Assembly (NCBI GenBank): GCA_016938015.1
Contig: JAFGVL010000118.1
Span: 1 to 41,195, forward strand
Length of the DNA stretch: 41,195 bases
Source of the DNA: Paludibacteraceae bacterium
Lineage (GTDB): Bacteria > Bacteroidota > Bacteroidia > Bacteroidales > Paludibacteraceae
Direction: 5' to 3'
Of this stretch, positions 33,333-41,195 are shown piece by piece (the stretch's first letter is position 1; the number at the start of each line of letters is the position of its first letter). The notes below the pieces were generated by a model that had not been told where the DNA came from, did no database searches, and saw nothing but the letters and a program-made list of their open reading frames with translations. The translations under genes and the position numbers were made by a program.

Positions 33333-33971
33333 ATGTCTGCTCTTGTAAAACTCAATGTAATAGGATTAACATATAGTCAAACACAATCGGCTGCGTATGC
33401 ATTGGTGTTGGGTGAAGAAAATGGTACCCGACGCATACCAATTGTTATCGGTTCAACCGAAGCTCAATCCATAGCCATGCATTTACAGGGATTAACCCCT
33501 ACACGTCCACTAACACACGATTTATTTGTTAGTTTATTGCATGCTTATACTATTTCGTTACTTCGTGTAGTAATTTTTAAAATGGAGAAGGAAGTGTTTT
33601 ATTCTGAACTTGTATTTAAAGATATTGATGGGCTCGAAGTTAAAATTGATTCGCGCACATCCGATGCTGTTGCATTGGCGGTACGTTGCCAAAGTCCTAT
33701 TTTTACAACGGAAGAAATTATGTCGGCCACAAGTGTGTTTTTTGAAGAAGATGCTTCCGAAATAGAAAATGAAGAAAAAGAAAATGAGGAAGGTGAGGAC
33801 CAAAAAGAGCTAATGGTAGAAAATGATTTTGAGGTAGAATTAGATGATTATCAATCGTTAACCGACAAAGAACTTGATGCCCAACTTCAAAAAGCCGTGA
33901 AAGAAGAAGATTACGAAAAGGCATTAATTATAAGAGATGAAATAAAAAAGCGAGGCGAAAAACAAGCATAA
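33333..33971 (+). CDS. Bifunctional nuclease family (DUF151) protein with UVR motif
   Basis: A 212-residue protein. Residues 1-130 match the bifunctional-nuclease domain: YALVLGEENGTRRIPIVIGSTEAQSIAMHLQG, RPLTHDLF and IDSRTSDAVALAVRCQSPIF. An acidic linker of about 40 residues follows, then a C-terminal UvrB/UvrC motif (TDKELDAQLQKAVKEEDYEKALIIRDEIKKR). Family members have been reported with DNase/RNase activity; the cellular role is unclear. The UVR helix pair suggests partner binding. It is monocistronic with a bidirectional terminator directly after. Confidence 0.92.
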   Translation: MSALVKLNVIGLTYSQTQSAAYALVLGEENGTRRIPIVIGSTEAQSIAMHLQGLTPTRPLTHDLFVSLLHAYTISLLRVVIFKMEKEVFYSELVFKDIDGLEVKIDSRTSDAVALAVRCQSPIFTTEEIMSATSVFFEEDASEIENEEKENEEGEDQKELMVENDFEVELDDYQSLTDKELDAQLQKAVKEEDYEKALIIRDEIKKRGEKQA

Positions 33972-33997
33972 AAAAAGCTGTCACAGACAGCTTTTTT
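33971..33997. terminator. Bidirectional terminator between DUF151 and DHOD-like genes
   Basis: AAAAAAGCTGTC (33971-33982) and GACAGCTTTTTT (33986-33997) form a perfect 12-bp stem with an ACA loop. It ends two convergent genes, whose stop codons lie at 33971 and 34001. Confidence 0.9.
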
Positions 33998-34000
33998 GTT

Positions 34001-35005
34001 TTATGTGAAAAATATCTCACCCTTGTGATCGTCTTTATCTGCATAGTATTTCATAAACTGTGATCTTTCGAACAAGGTTGGGTTTTCTGAGTTGGCATAA
34101 TTAAGTTTGGCTCTAAATTCTTCTACATTTTCATAGCCATGTTTTTTCATCCAGTTTTCCATGTTCGAAATAAAATCAGCAATAATATTATTGCCGTTTT
34201 TATACACCGTACTACATATTTCAACTGCTTGAGCTCCAACTAAAATAGCTTTTATGGCGTTTTCCCAAGTATGTATGCCGGTAGAAGAAACAATACTTAC
34301 ATTTTTTACTAAGCCCGATATTAAACCTGTCCAACGAAGAGTTGTTGCAAAATCAGATTGATGGCTAAATGTCTCCCCTTGAACAATTTGCAAACTATCT
34401 AAATTAATATCCGGTTGATAGTATCGGTTAAACAATACAATGCTTTTTGCACCTGCAGCTATTAATCTTTCGCTAAAAGATACTAAATTAGTGAATTGCG
34501 AACTTATTTTTACAGCTATCGGGATATTTACTTCTTTTTTTACCTGACGCACAATGTCTATATAAGCTTGTTCTGCTATAGTACTGTCTTCATTTTTATG
34601 CGTATTTAGTAAAAATATGTTCAACTCAATAGCATCGGCGCCTGCTAGTTCAATTTGATGGGCAAAGCTTGCCCATTCGCCTGTTTTGTAGCAATTTATA
34701 CTGGCAATAATTGGAATAGAACACAAGCGTTTACTGGCAGTTATTTGCTCCAAATAATCGGTTAATTTGTGGGAGTGAACATAGTTTTTAATGTAGTCAT
34801 ACGCTTCTGTATAATCGGTATGTGCTAATAAATGCTCACTTTTCATCATTATTTGTTCTTCGTATAATGACTTAATTACGATAGCACCTGCACCTGCTTT
34901 TTCTAAAGCTAGATTTTTTTCGGCGGTATCTGTCAATCCCGAACTGCTTATAATAATAGGATTTTTAATGTTTAATCCTAGATAGGTGGTTGCTAATTTA
35001 TTCAT
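34001..35005 (-). CDS. Dihydroorotate dehydrogenase-like protein
   Basis: A 334-residue FMN-dependent TIM-barrel protein of the PyrD-like family. TTYLGLNIKNPIIISSSGLTDT is the class 1 start; IELNIFLL, AVKISSQFTNL and IVSSTGIHTWENAIKAILVGAQAVEICS cover FMN and phosphate binding. The catalytic Cys of true class 1A enzymes is not clear here (the loop near FNRYYQPDIN differs), and annotators often label it 'dihydroorotate dehydrogenase-like'. It may act on another substrate. It stands alone, with no pyr genes nearby. Confidence 0.85.
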   Translation of the reverse strand: MNKLATTYLGLNIKNPIIISSSGLTDTAEKNLALEKAGAGAIVIKSLYEEQIMMKSEHLLAHTDYTEAYDYIKNYVHSHKLTDYLEQITASKRLCSIPIIASINCYKTGEWASFAHQIELAGADAIELNIFLLNTHKNEDSTIAEQAYIDIVRQVKKEVNIPIAVKISSQFTNLVSFSERLIAAGAKSIVLFNRYYQPDINLDSLQIVQGETFSHQSDFATTLRWTGLISGLVKNVSIVSSTGIHTWENAIKAILVGAQAVEICSTVYKNGNNIIADFISNMENWMKKHGYENVEEFRAKLNYANSENPTLFERSQFMKYYADKDDHKGEIFFT

Positions 35006-35079
35006 AGTTTATATATTTAAGTAAATGAGTACTTGTAAAGATAATAAATAATTTTTAGTTATCAAATTATTCTATAATT

Positions 35080-36543
35080 TTAATTCAATGTTTGATCAGG
35101 ATAGCTTCTTAAATGACTGTTTTTAATGCCGTATGAAAAGTAAATTACTAAACCTATAGCCATCCATCCAAGTAATCGAAGCCAAGTGTCTAATGGAAGA
35201 AAACACATCTCCAATAAACAAACCAATGCTCCTGCAATAGGAACCAATGGCACTAAAGGGGTTTTAAATCCTCTGGGAGCATCCGGATTTTTTTTGCGAA
35301 GCACAATAATTCCAATACAAACAATGATAAAAGCGAGTAGGGTGCCAATTGAAACCATTTCGCCCAATAAACCTATGGGAAATATTCCGGCAAAAAATGC
35401 CGCAACACTACCGGTAACTATTGTGGTTATATGTGGCGTGTGAAAACGAGGATGCACTTTGGTAAAATTTTTCCACAACAACCCGTCTTTAGCCATGGTA
35501 AAAAAAATTCTGGATTGACCCATTAGCAATACCAATACTACAGAGCTTAAACCGGCAATCGCTCCAACTTTTATGATAGGATTTAACCATAGTAAACCGG
35601 CTCCGGCTTTGTCTATGGCCAGTGCAATGGGCGCAGGAACATTTAATTCTGTGTAAGAAACCATTCCTGTAAGAACCAAGCTCACACTTATATAAAGTAC
35701 AGTACAGATAAGTAAGGACACTAAAATGCCGATAGGTAAATCTTTTTTCGGGTTTAATGCCTCTTGCGATGTGGTGGAAATAGCATCAAATCCGATATAT
35801 GCGAAGAAAATTACGCCGGCTCCGGCAAAGATTCCGGTTATTCCAAAATGACCTATTTTTCCTGTATTTTCAGGAATAAAAGGAATCCAATTTTCAACTT
35901 GTATATACGAAATGCCAAAAGCAATAAAAAGTAAGATAATAGCTACTTTTATAAGTACAATAATATTATTCAGCTTGGCCGATTGTTTGATGCCGATAAC
36001 CAATAAGCTGGTCATAATGGCAATAATAAATACTGCCGGAAAGTTTATCAAAGCGTCTGTTGTATGCCAACCTGTAGCATCATAACTAAACGGACTTTGG
36101 CTTATTATGGCAGGTAAATAAATATGAAAGCTTTCCAGTAGACTAATTAAGTAGCCCGACCATCCTACAGCAACTGTGGCTGCTCCAAAAAGGTATTCTA
36201 AAATTAAATCCCAACCAATTATCCATGCAATAAATTCGCCCATGGTAGCATAACTATACGTGTAGGCACTTCCCGAAATGGGAATCATAGAGGCAAATTC
36301 TGCGTAACAGAGTCCAGCTAATCCGCAACCAATTGCCGAAAGCGCAAAAGATAAGGTAAGAGAAGGCCCTGCATGTGTAGCAGCTGCTGTACCTGTAATA
36401 ACAAAAATGCCGGCACCTATTACAGCTCCAACACCAATAAAAATAAGATTCATTCTACTCAAATGCCTTTTTAATCCACCTTCGGCAAGTTCACTCTCTT
36501 TAAAAAGTATGGATAAGGGTTTGGTAATAAATAAATCTTTCAT
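35080..36543 (-). CDS. APC-family amino acid permease (cationic amino acid type)
   Basis: A 487-residue transporter with about 13 membrane helices. The first helix carries FIGVGAVIGAGIFVITGTAAATHAGP (the APC GAGIF motif), and GLCYAEFASMIPISGSAYTYSYATMGEFIAWIIGWDLILEYLFGAATVAVGWSGY and FFAYIGFDAISTTSQEALNPKKDLPIGI are CAT-subfamily signatures. It imports amino acids, possibly cationic. A promoter precedes it, its -33 box lying in the loop of the tetR terminator. The neighbouring TetR gene is on the same strand, upstream. Confidence 0.92.
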   Translation of the reverse strand: MKDLFITKPLSILFKESELAEGGLKRHLSRMNLIFIGVGAVIGAGIFVITGTAAATHAGPSLTLSFALSAIGCGLAGLCYAEFASMIPISGSAYTYSYATMGEFIAWIIGWDLILEYLFGAATVAVGWSGYLISLLESFHIYLPAIISQSPFSYDATGWHTTDALINFPAVFIIAIMTSLLVIGIKQSAKLNNIIVLIKVAIILLFIAFGISYIQVENWIPFIPENTGKIGHFGITGIFAGAGVIFFAYIGFDAISTTSQEALNPKKDLPIGILVSLLICTVLYISVSLVLTGMVSYTELNVPAPIALAIDKAGAGLLWLNPIIKVGAIAGLSSVVLVLLMGQSRIFFTMAKDGLLWKNFTKVHPRFHTPHITTIVTGSVAAFFAGIFPIGLLGEMVSIGTLLAFIIVCIGIIVLRKKNPDAPRGFKTPLVPLVPIAGALVCLLEMCFLPLDTWLRLLGWMAIGLVIYFSYGIKNSHLRSYPDQTLN

Positions 36544-36571
36544 ACAACAGATCTGTTTAAGATGGATGTGT

Positions 36572-36601
36572 CAAAGATATTAAAAAAAGAAAAATCTCCA
36601 A
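36572..36601 (-). promoter_or_regulatory. Promoter of the permease gene
   Basis: TTG (36601-36599) and TATCTTTG (36579-36572) are 19 nt apart on the minus strand. The TTG lies in the terminator hairpin of the upstream tetR gene. Transcription would start near 36565, about 22 nt before the ATG. Confidence 0.65.
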
Positions 36602-36613
36602 TAGGAGATTTTT
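36590..36613 (-). terminator. Terminator of the tetR gene
   Basis: AAAAATCTCC (36590-36599) pairs with GGAGATTTTT (36604-36613) over an AATA loop, 36 bases after the TetR stop. It separates tetR from the permease while overlapping the permease -33 box. Confidence 0.8.
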
Positions 36614-36649
36614 CAGATGTGTTGTAATATGCAAAGAAAAAAATGAAAA

Positions 36650-37243
36650 TTATTTTTTAATGCTGTCATAAAGGGTTGCTGTCATTTTTCTAAGTTGTTT
36701 AGGTTGAAGCCCTTTGTTTACACTTGAAAAATAGCACATACCAAACGAAGCATTTCTAAATAGTTGAGCTACTGCATCTGCTTCCAAGTCTTTTTTAAGT
36801 TCACCTTTGTCAATTCCTTTTTGAATGATGTTGGTCCATAATTTAACTTGATCGGCATTGATTTTGTCAAATTTCTTAATTAAGTCTTCTTGTTCGGTAA
36901 TGGCTAGCAAGAAAAAGCTAAAATAACCGGAGTAATTTGTTGGAGCTAATAATTTAGACAAATCGGCCATTGTTTTTTCCAATAACGAGTTGTATAAATC
37001 AATAAAATCTTTTACACTGTCTGCTCTTAATGCCGTAAATCTTGATTCAATTTCATCCACCATAATTAAATATCTATTCAAAGATTCTCTATAGATATGT
37101 TCTTTATTGTCGATGTGATAAAACAAGCCTCCACGCGTAATGCCTACTTCAGCCTCAATATCGGTTAAATTAACTCCGTGATACCCTTTTCTAATAAAAA
37201 GTTTGGTTGATGAACGAATAATTTCTTCTTTTGAAGTTTTCAT
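36650..37243 (-). CDS. TetR/AcrR family transcriptional regulator
   Basis: A 197-residue regulator. The N-terminal helix-turn-helix spans about residues 25-46 (LTDIEAEVGITRGGLFYHIDNKEHIYRESL), preceded by TKLFIRKGYHG. The C-terminal half is the ligand-binding helical domain. It lies upstream of the permease on the same strand, with a terminator between, so it is a separate unit. A -7 box TATATTTG is at 37316-37323. It may regulate itself or the permease; no operator palindrome is clear. Confidence 0.93.
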   Translation of the reverse strand: MKTSKEEIIRSSTKLFIRKGYHGVNLTDIEAEVGITRGGLFYHIDNKEHIYRESLNRYLIMVDEIESRFTALRADSVKDFIDLYNSLLEKTMADLSKLLAPTNYSGYFSFFLLAITEQEDLIKKFDKINADQVKLWTNIIQKGIDKGELKKDLEADAVAQLFRNASFGMCYFSSVNKGLQPKQLRKMTATLYDSIKK

Positions 37244-37554
37244 GTTTAAAAAGTTTTTTGGTTAGTTGGTTGAAAAAAAGTTATACTCTCAAATTTTATG
37301 TGTTTGTTATTTCTTCAAATATAAACATTTTAAAGTTTTAATTTGTTCATTGCAATTGCTGTTTAATAACAGGAAATTTCATAATATACTAATAATCAGT
37401 TGTATATAAATAATGTTTTTTACAACATAGTTTTTTAATCTATCTATTTTAAAATACTATCAAAAATCATAAAAACCAAACAGAAAGATTTCTTTAGAAT
37501 TTTTTCAAAGTTAATACAATTACATCTTACCTTAAAATTTAGTTGTAAGTTTTA
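37244..37554. other. Intergenic region between tetR and DUF486
   Basis: This 311-base AT-rich stretch holds the tetR -7 box TATATTTG at 37316-37323 (minus). No ORF, RNA gene or strong hairpin is evident. Confidence 0.5.
37316..37323 (-). promoter_or_regulatory. -7 box before tetR
   Basis: TATATTTG on the minus strand, 73 bases before the tetR ATG. No -33 element at the expected distance. Confidence 0.4.
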
Positions 37555-37923
37555 TTATTTTTTAAAAATAAAATAAACAGCAAGTACTAAAAAACCTAAA
37601 CCAATAAGGTGATTTGTTTTGAGTACTTCATTTTTAAAAAACAGTGTGCTGAATAAAAGAAAAACGATTAAGGTTATAACTTCTTGAATAACTTTAAGTT
37701 GTAATAAAGAAAAAGGGCCGCCATAATTACTAAATCCTATTTTGTTTGCCGGTACTTGCAAACAGTATTCAAAAAAAGCAATACCCCAACTTATTAAAAT
37801 AACGCCAAAAAGTGGCAAACTACTAAACCACGAAAATTCTCTAAGTTTTAAATGCCCATACCAGGCTAATGTCATAAAAATATTCGATGCCACTAAAAGC
37901 AAAATTGCGTATAAACCGTTCAT
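37555..37923 (-). CDS. DUF486/DMT family small membrane protein
   Basis: A 122-residue protein with four membrane helices. ASNIFMTLAWYGHLK and SWGIAFFEYCLQVPANKIGFSNYGGPFSLLQLKVIQEVITL are the DUF486 signature. It resembles half of a drug/metabolite transporter, so it may work as a dimer. Substrate is unknown. Its gene follows the TtcA-like gene with a one-base gap, so the two are cotranscribed. Confidence 0.88.
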   Translation of the reverse strand: MNGLYAILLLVASNIFMTLAWYGHLKLREFSWFSSLPLFGVILISWGIAFFEYCLQVPANKIGFSNYGGPFSLLQLKVIQEVITLIVFLLFSTLFFKNEVLKTNHLIGLGFLVLAVYFIFKK

Positions 37924-37924
37924 A

Positions 37925-38698
37925 CTATATATTAAAGCTTTTTATTTTTTTCTTTAGTTCTTTGGGTAAATATTCGCTTTGGATGTTTGTCATACTACTC
38001 CACAAACTGTTTCTAACTCTTGGGTTCAGCTTTTCTAATTGTTGCAATAAATTTTTTACCGAAGATCGGTGTGAGTCTTTTTCAAAAGGGCAATTTTTCG
38101 ATTGTTGAGGAAATTTTCGTATTTCTGCTAGTTCACTAATTTCTTTTTCGGTATGTAAACTCAAAGGTCGAATAATATTAATATTAAATTTCCCCATTTT
38201 AAGGATTGGAGGCATTGTTCCTATTGCTCCCTGAAAACACATATTCATTAAAAGTGTTTCTAGTATATCGTCTTGATGATGGCCTAAAGCAATTTTATTG
38301 CAACCATTAGCCTTGGCTATTTCAAATAATTTTTTCCGCCTATTCCACGAACATAAGAAACAAGGTGATTTGCGATGGTCTGTATCGCTATCAAAACTAG
38401 TAGAAGCATGAATAAACGGAATATTAAATTGCATGCAATAGTCGTTTAAATAATTTAAGTCGGCCTTGTATGGAATGTTTTCAACGTAAATATGTGCCGC
38501 TATTACTGAAAATTTAGGATGAAATACTTTCATTTTCTCTCCTAAAATTTCTACTAAAGCTAACGAGTCTTTTCCTCCCGATAATCCGATTAACAGCTTA
38601 TCTCCATCTTGTATTAACTCATAGTCTTTAATACACTTGTGTGCTTTTTGATGTATTTTAAAAATGCGATGAGCTTGTTGTTTTGTTAATTCTTTCAT
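37925..38698 (-). CDS. tRNA 2-thiocytidine synthetase TtcA-like protein
   Basis: A 257-residue N-type ATP pyrophosphatase. The PP-loop is SGGKDS at 40-45. Two Cys of the Fe-S cluster site are Cys113 and Cys116 in SPCFLCSWNRR, and a third, Cys203, is in NCPFEKDSH. GHHQDDILETLLMN is the second family motif. TtcA thiolates C32 of some tRNAs using a [4Fe-4S] cluster; the protein fits this group by Cys pattern and length. A -7 box TAAATTTG lies at 38739-38746. A membrane protein of unknown function follows in the same transcript. Confidence 0.88.
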   Translation of the reverse strand: MKELTKQQAHRIFKIHQKAHKCIKDYELIQDGDKLLIGLSGGKDSLALVEILGEKMKVFHPKFSVIAAHIYVENIPYKADLNYLNDYCMQFNIPFIHASTSFDSDTDHRKSPCFLCSWNRRKKLFEIAKANGCNKIALGHHQDDILETLLMNMCFQGAIGTMPPILKMGKFNINIIRPLSLHTEKEISELAEIRKFPQQSKNCPFEKDSHRSSVKNLLQQLEKLNPRVRNSLWSSMTNIQSEYLPKELKKKIKSFNI

Positions 38699-38738
38699 TT
38701 TAAAAGAAACGATATGAGGGCTTTTACTTAAAGCGGTG

Positions 38739-38746
38739 CAAATTTA
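38739..38746 (-). promoter_or_regulatory. -7 box before the TtcA-like gene
   Basis: TAAATTTG on the minus strand fits TAnnTTTG, 41 bases before the ATG. The opposite-strand box for the next gene lies at 38790-38797 (TATTTTTG), so the two genes diverge from this 131-base gap. Confidence 0.45.
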
Positions 38747-38789
38747 TGGCTTTTTTTACTAGCATGTATTTAATCTTATAAAATTCAAC

Positions 38790-38797
38790 TATTTTTG
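38790..38797 (+). promoter_or_regulatory. -7 box before the carboxynorspermidine dehydrogenase-like gene
   Basis: TATTTTTG fits TAnnTTTG, 32 bases before the ATG at 38830. No TTG at the standard spacing. Confidence 0.45.
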
Positions 38798-38829
38798 CTC
38801 CACTAAATTTAAAAGAGAATAGATTGAAT

Positions 38830-40032
38830 ATGGGAAAAGTCTTAATTATTGGAGCCGGAGGTGTAGGTACTGTTGTGGTACATAAAGTAGCTCAAAATGC
38901 GGCTGTTTTTACAGATATAGTATTGGCTAGCAGAACGCTAGCAAAATGCGAAGTAATTGCCCAAGATGTAAAAAAACGCAGCGGTGTAAGTATAAAAACA
39001 GTTCAAGTTGATGCGGATAGTGTGAAAGATTTGGTGCAGCTATTTCGAACAGAAAAACCCGAATTGGTTATTAATGTAGCTTTGCCATACCAAGATCTTA
39101 CCATCATGGATGCTTGTTTAGAGTGCGGCGTAAATTATTTAGATACTGCCAATTATGAGCCAAAAGACGAGGCTAAATTTGAGTACTCATGGCAGTGGGC
39201 GTATCAAGAAAAATTTAAAAAAGCCGGATTAACAGCTATTTTGGGGTGTGGGTTCGACCCCGGTGTTACCAGTATTTATACAGCATATGCTGCCAAACAT
39301 TATTTTGATGAAATACATTATTTAGATATTGTAGATTGTAATGCCGGGGATCACGGTAAAGCTTTTGCAACCAATTTTAATCCTGAAATAAATATACGTG
39401 AAGTAAGTCAGCGTGGAAAATATTATGAAAACGGCAAGTGGATAGAAACCGAACCGCACGAAATACACCAACCATTGAACTACCCGAATATCGGTCCCAA
39501 AGAATCGTATGTTATTTACCACGAAGAACTGGAGTCGTTGGTAAAAAATTTCTCTACGCTTAAACGTGCCCGTTTTTGGATGACATTTGGTCAGGAATAC
39601 TTAACCCATTTACGTGTAATTCAAAATATAGGCATGGCACGTATTGATGAGGTAGATTACAACGGAGTAAAAATTGTACCGATACAGTTTTTAAAAGCAG
39701 TATTGCCAAATCCCGGCGATTTAGGCGAAAACTATACCGGAGAGACTTCAATTGGTTGTCGTATTCGCGGTGTGAAAGACGGAAAAGAGCTTACTTATTA
39801 TGTGTATAACAATTGCAAACACCAAGATGCATACAACGAAACCGGAGCTCAAGGTGTAAGTTATACCACCGGAGTACCCGCAATGATAGGAGCTATGCTC
39901 TTTATGCAAGGTGTTTGGAAGAAACCGGGCGTATTTAATGTAGAAGAATTCAATCCGGATCCGTTTATGGAAATGCTCAACAAACATGGCTTGCCTTGGC
40001 ACGAAGTTTTTAATGCCGATTTAGAATTGTAA
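38830..40032 (+). CDS. Saccharopine dehydrogenase family enzyme (probable carboxynorspermidine dehydrogenase)
   Basis: A 400-residue NAD(P)-dependent enzyme. The N-terminal GKVLIIGAGGVGTVVVHKV holds GAGGVG (8-13). NYEPKDEAKFEYSWQW, LGCGFDPGVTSIYTAYA and the C-terminal TGVPAMIGAMLF are shared with carboxy(nor)spermidine dehydrogenases, which make spermidine precursors from aspartate semialdehyde and diamine in Bacteroidota. A lysine-pathway saccharopine dehydrogenase is less likely in bacteria of this type. A TTG at 38824 is also in frame; the ATG at 38830 is used. No decarboxylase partner is in the window. Confidence 0.88.
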   Translation: MGKVLIIGAGGVGTVVVHKVAQNAAVFTDIVLASRTLAKCEVIAQDVKKRSGVSIKTVQVDADSVKDLVQLFRTEKPELVINVALPYQDLTIMDACLECGVNYLDTANYEPKDEAKFEYSWQWAYQEKFKKAGLTAILGCGFDPGVTSIYTAYAAKHYFDEIHYLDIVDCNAGDHGKAFATNFNPEINIREVSQRGKYYENGKWIETEPHEIHQPLNYPNIGPKESYVIYHEELESLVKNFSTLKRARFWMTFGQEYLTHLRVIQNIGMARIDEVDYNGVKIVPIQFLKAVLPNPGDLGENYTGETSIGCRIRGVKDGKELTYYVYNNCKHQDAYNETGAQGVSYTTGVPAMIGAMLFMQGVWKKPGVFNVEEFNPDPFMEMLNKHGLPWHEVFNADLEL

Positions 40033-40052
40033 CTCGTTTTTTATTTTTTTAG

Positions 40053-40090
40053 AAAGCAGCTTCGTTATTTACAGGGCTGCTTTTTTTGTT
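40053..40090 (+). terminator. Terminator after the dehydrogenase gene
   Basis: AAAGCAGC (40053-40060) pairs with GCTGCTTT (40076-40083) over a 15-base loop, then a run of T. It lies 20 bases after the stop codon. Confidence 0.75.
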
Positions 40091-40150
40091 TTATTCAATA
40101 ATAACAGTATTTTTATAGTAAAAATTAGACTTAACCAAAAACAACTTATC

Positions 40151-40561
40151 TTGAAAACAATTCTTTGTATTATCTGTTTTACTTTTATGGGCTTTGTATA
40201 TGCTTCCGATTCATTATCAGTAGATACAACTGATGATGAAATGTTAATGATTCATATAGTTGAATCTGTTCCTGAATTTGACGGTGGAATAGAAGCTTTG
40301 TATAAGTTTTTGGGTGAAAATATTGTGTATCCGGAGGCAGCTAAGAAAGATTCTATTCAAGGTAGAGTAATATTGCAATTTATTGTTGATCGCGATGGTT
40401 CTATTCAGGATGTTGTAGTTGTAAAAAGTTCCGGCAATTCTTTATTAGATGAAGAAGCAATTCGATTAGTAAGTGCTATGCCTAAATGGATTCCTAAAAA
40501 AGAAAAAGGTCAACCTGTGCGTTCAAAATACACCTTGCCTATTGTATTTAAGATTAATTAA
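40151..40561 (+). CDS. Small periplasmic TonB-C domain protein 1
   Basis: A 136-residue protein. A signal peptide (MKTILCIICFTFMGFVYA) is followed by a short linker and a TonB C-terminal domain (about 45-136): EFDGGIEALYKFLGENIVYPEAA...GRVILQFIVDRDGSIQDVVVVKSSG...SAMPKWIPKKEKGQPVRSKYTLPIVF. It lacks the usual N-terminal membrane anchor and Pro-rich spacer of energy-transducing TonB. The start is TTG at 40151; the only nearby ATG would remove most of the signal. It is followed by a paralogue. Confidence 0.85.
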   Translation: MKTILCIICFTFMGFVYASDSLSVDTTDDEMLMIHIVESVPEFDGGIEALYKFLGENIVYPEAAKKDSIQGRVILQFIVDRDGSIQDVVVVKSSGNSLLDEEAIRLVSAMPKWIPKKEKGQPVRSKYTLPIVFKIN

Positions 40562-40609
40562 TGGATGTTATCTAACTAGAATAATATTTTCTTAAACCAA
40601 CCAACCACC

Positions 40610-41116
40610 ATGAAAAAGTTAATTTTCTTAGTAAGTTTATTTAGCATAGGTATATGTGCTGTTGCTCAAACTGAAGCAACCGAGATTGAACAAGCACAAG
40701 TGATGAAGATGGACGAACAACTTCATAACGAAATGCTTCAAAATGACAGTACTCAATCCCAACCTGCAGATACTGTTTCGACCACTAATGAAGACGAGGA
40801 AAATTATGTGCTGGTAGTAGTAGAAGAAATGCCCCTGTTCCCGGGAGGTAGTGATAGTATGCGACTGTTTATTGCTAATAATATAAATAAGGCGGCCATA
40901 CAAAAAACAAAATACAAGGGTCAACGTGTAATTATTGAGTTTGTGGTGGAGCAAAATGGTGTATTGAGTGATGTGGCTGTTTTAAGAAGTTCGGGAATAA
41001 AACTCTTTGATAATGAAGCCTTACGTGTAGTGAAAATGATGCCCCCATGGAAACCCGGATTGATGAGTGGTGCGCCTGTTAGAACAAAATTGTTTATACC
41101 AATTGAACTAAATTAA
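40610..41116 (+). CDS. Small periplasmic TonB-C domain protein 2
   Basis: A 168-residue protein with a signal peptide (MKKLIFLVSLFSIGICAVAQ) and an acidic, Gln/Thr-rich linker (21-65). The TonB C-terminal domain follows: MPLFPGGSDSMRLFIANNI, GQRVIIEFVVEQNGVLSDVAVLRSSG and MMPPWKPGLMSGAPVRTKLFIPIEL. It aligns along its whole domain with the preceding protein, so they are tandem paralogues 48 bases apart. It may interact with outer-membrane transporters or other envelope partners; the function of such anchor-less TonB-C proteins is not settled. Confidence 0.88.
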   Translation: MKKLIFLVSLFSIGICAVAQTEATEIEQAQVMKMDEQLHNEMLQNDSTQSQPADTVSTTNEDEENYVLVVVEEMPLFPGGSDSMRLFIANNINKAAIQKTKYKGQRVIIEFVVEQNGVLSDVAVLRSSGIKLFDNEALRVVKMMPPWKPGLMSGAPVRTKLFIPIELN

Positions 41117-41131
41117 CCTTTAAACTACTTG

Positions 41132-41157
41132 CGGTTGCTTATTAGTAACCGTTTTTT
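41132..41157 (+). terminator. Terminator after the TonB-C pair
   Basis: CGGTTGCT (41132-41139) pairs with AGTAACCG (41144-41151, one G-U) over a TATT loop, then TTTTTT. Confidence 0.75.
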
Positions 41158-41176
41158 ATTATAAATAGAAAAGGTT

Positions 41177-41184
41177 TATATTTG
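41177..41184 (+). promoter_or_regulatory. -7 box of the next gene beyond the window
   Basis: TATATTTG fits TAnnTTTG, directed rightwards, 11 bases before the window ends. The gene it serves is outside. Confidence 0.4.
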
Positions 41185-41195
41185 TACGCAGTTAT

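Noticed and set aside
38830-40032. Lysine-pathway saccharopine dehydrogenase
   Set aside because: The sequence pattern and phylum favour the carboxynorspermidine dehydrogenase branch; no other lysine-pathway genes are near.

Overview
The window is about 41 kb of AT-rich chromosome from a member of the Bacteroidota, most likely an anaerobic or fermentative Bacteroidales-like lineage. The evidence is: at least 17 matches to the Bacteroidota -7 promoter box TAnnTTTG in front of genes, several with a TTG/TTTG -33 element 19-22 nt upstream; a T9SS C-terminal sorting domain; small TonB-C proteins; ABC-F EttA; and a Na+-translocating methylmalonyl-CoA decarboxylase operon with methylmalonyl-CoA epimerase, typical of propionate-forming Bacteroidales. 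I cannot name the genus.

Region 1 (1-8.7 kb, minus strand) is one long operon for an aryl-polyene/flexirubin-type pigment. In transcription order it encodes an aromatic amino acid (tyrosine) ammonia-lyase, FabG ketoreductase, a FabF-like ketosynthase, an ACP, an LpxL-like acyltransferase, a SAM methyltransferase, a hotdog dehydratase, a hotdog thioesterase, a second ketosynthase, a chain-length-factor-like protein, and a second ACP cut by the window edge. Tyrosine would be deaminated to 4-coumarate, extended and reduced on ACP, methylated and moved to a membrane lipid. A clear promoter precedes the lyase.

Region 2 (9-12.7 kb) holds rmuC, then an accessory patch: an Abi_C-domain protein with a HEPN-like RX6H motif, a small GIY-YIG nuclease gene bracketed by inverted copies of a REP-like repeat (GTCATTCCGAGCGTAGCGAG...), a strong hairpin terminator, a tandem array of two ~195-bp units each headed by the same repeat, and two identical tRNA-Lys(UUU) genes. 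This GIY-YIG/repeat unit is the best candidate for an undescribed system.

Region 3 (12.9-18.8 kb, plus) is mostly housekeeping: a lipoprotein, ettA, then serC, a Lys-for-His variant of 3-phosphoglycerate dehydrogenase, and a DUF1015 protein (serine biosynthesis neighbourhood).

Region 4 (18.9-29.2 kb, minus) holds a ZIP metal transporter, a DUF4919 protein, a T9SS-exported carboxylesterase, a secreted protein, a VOC protein, a PL10-type pectate lyase, and the operon mce-mmdA-oadG-BCCP-mmdB, which ends in a strong terminator.

Region 5 (29.5-41.2 kb, mixed strands) holds a stand-alone FabH-like ketosynthase, two paralogous lipocalin-like lipoproteins followed by a guanine-deaminase-like protein, SmpB, a Yip1-like membrane protein, a bifunctional-nuclease (DUF151) protein, a dihydroorotate-dehydrogenase-like protein, an APC permease, a TetR regulator, a DUF486 membrane protein, a TtcA-like tRNA thiolase, a carboxynorspermidine/saccharopine dehydrogenase family enzyme, and two small TonB-C proteins.
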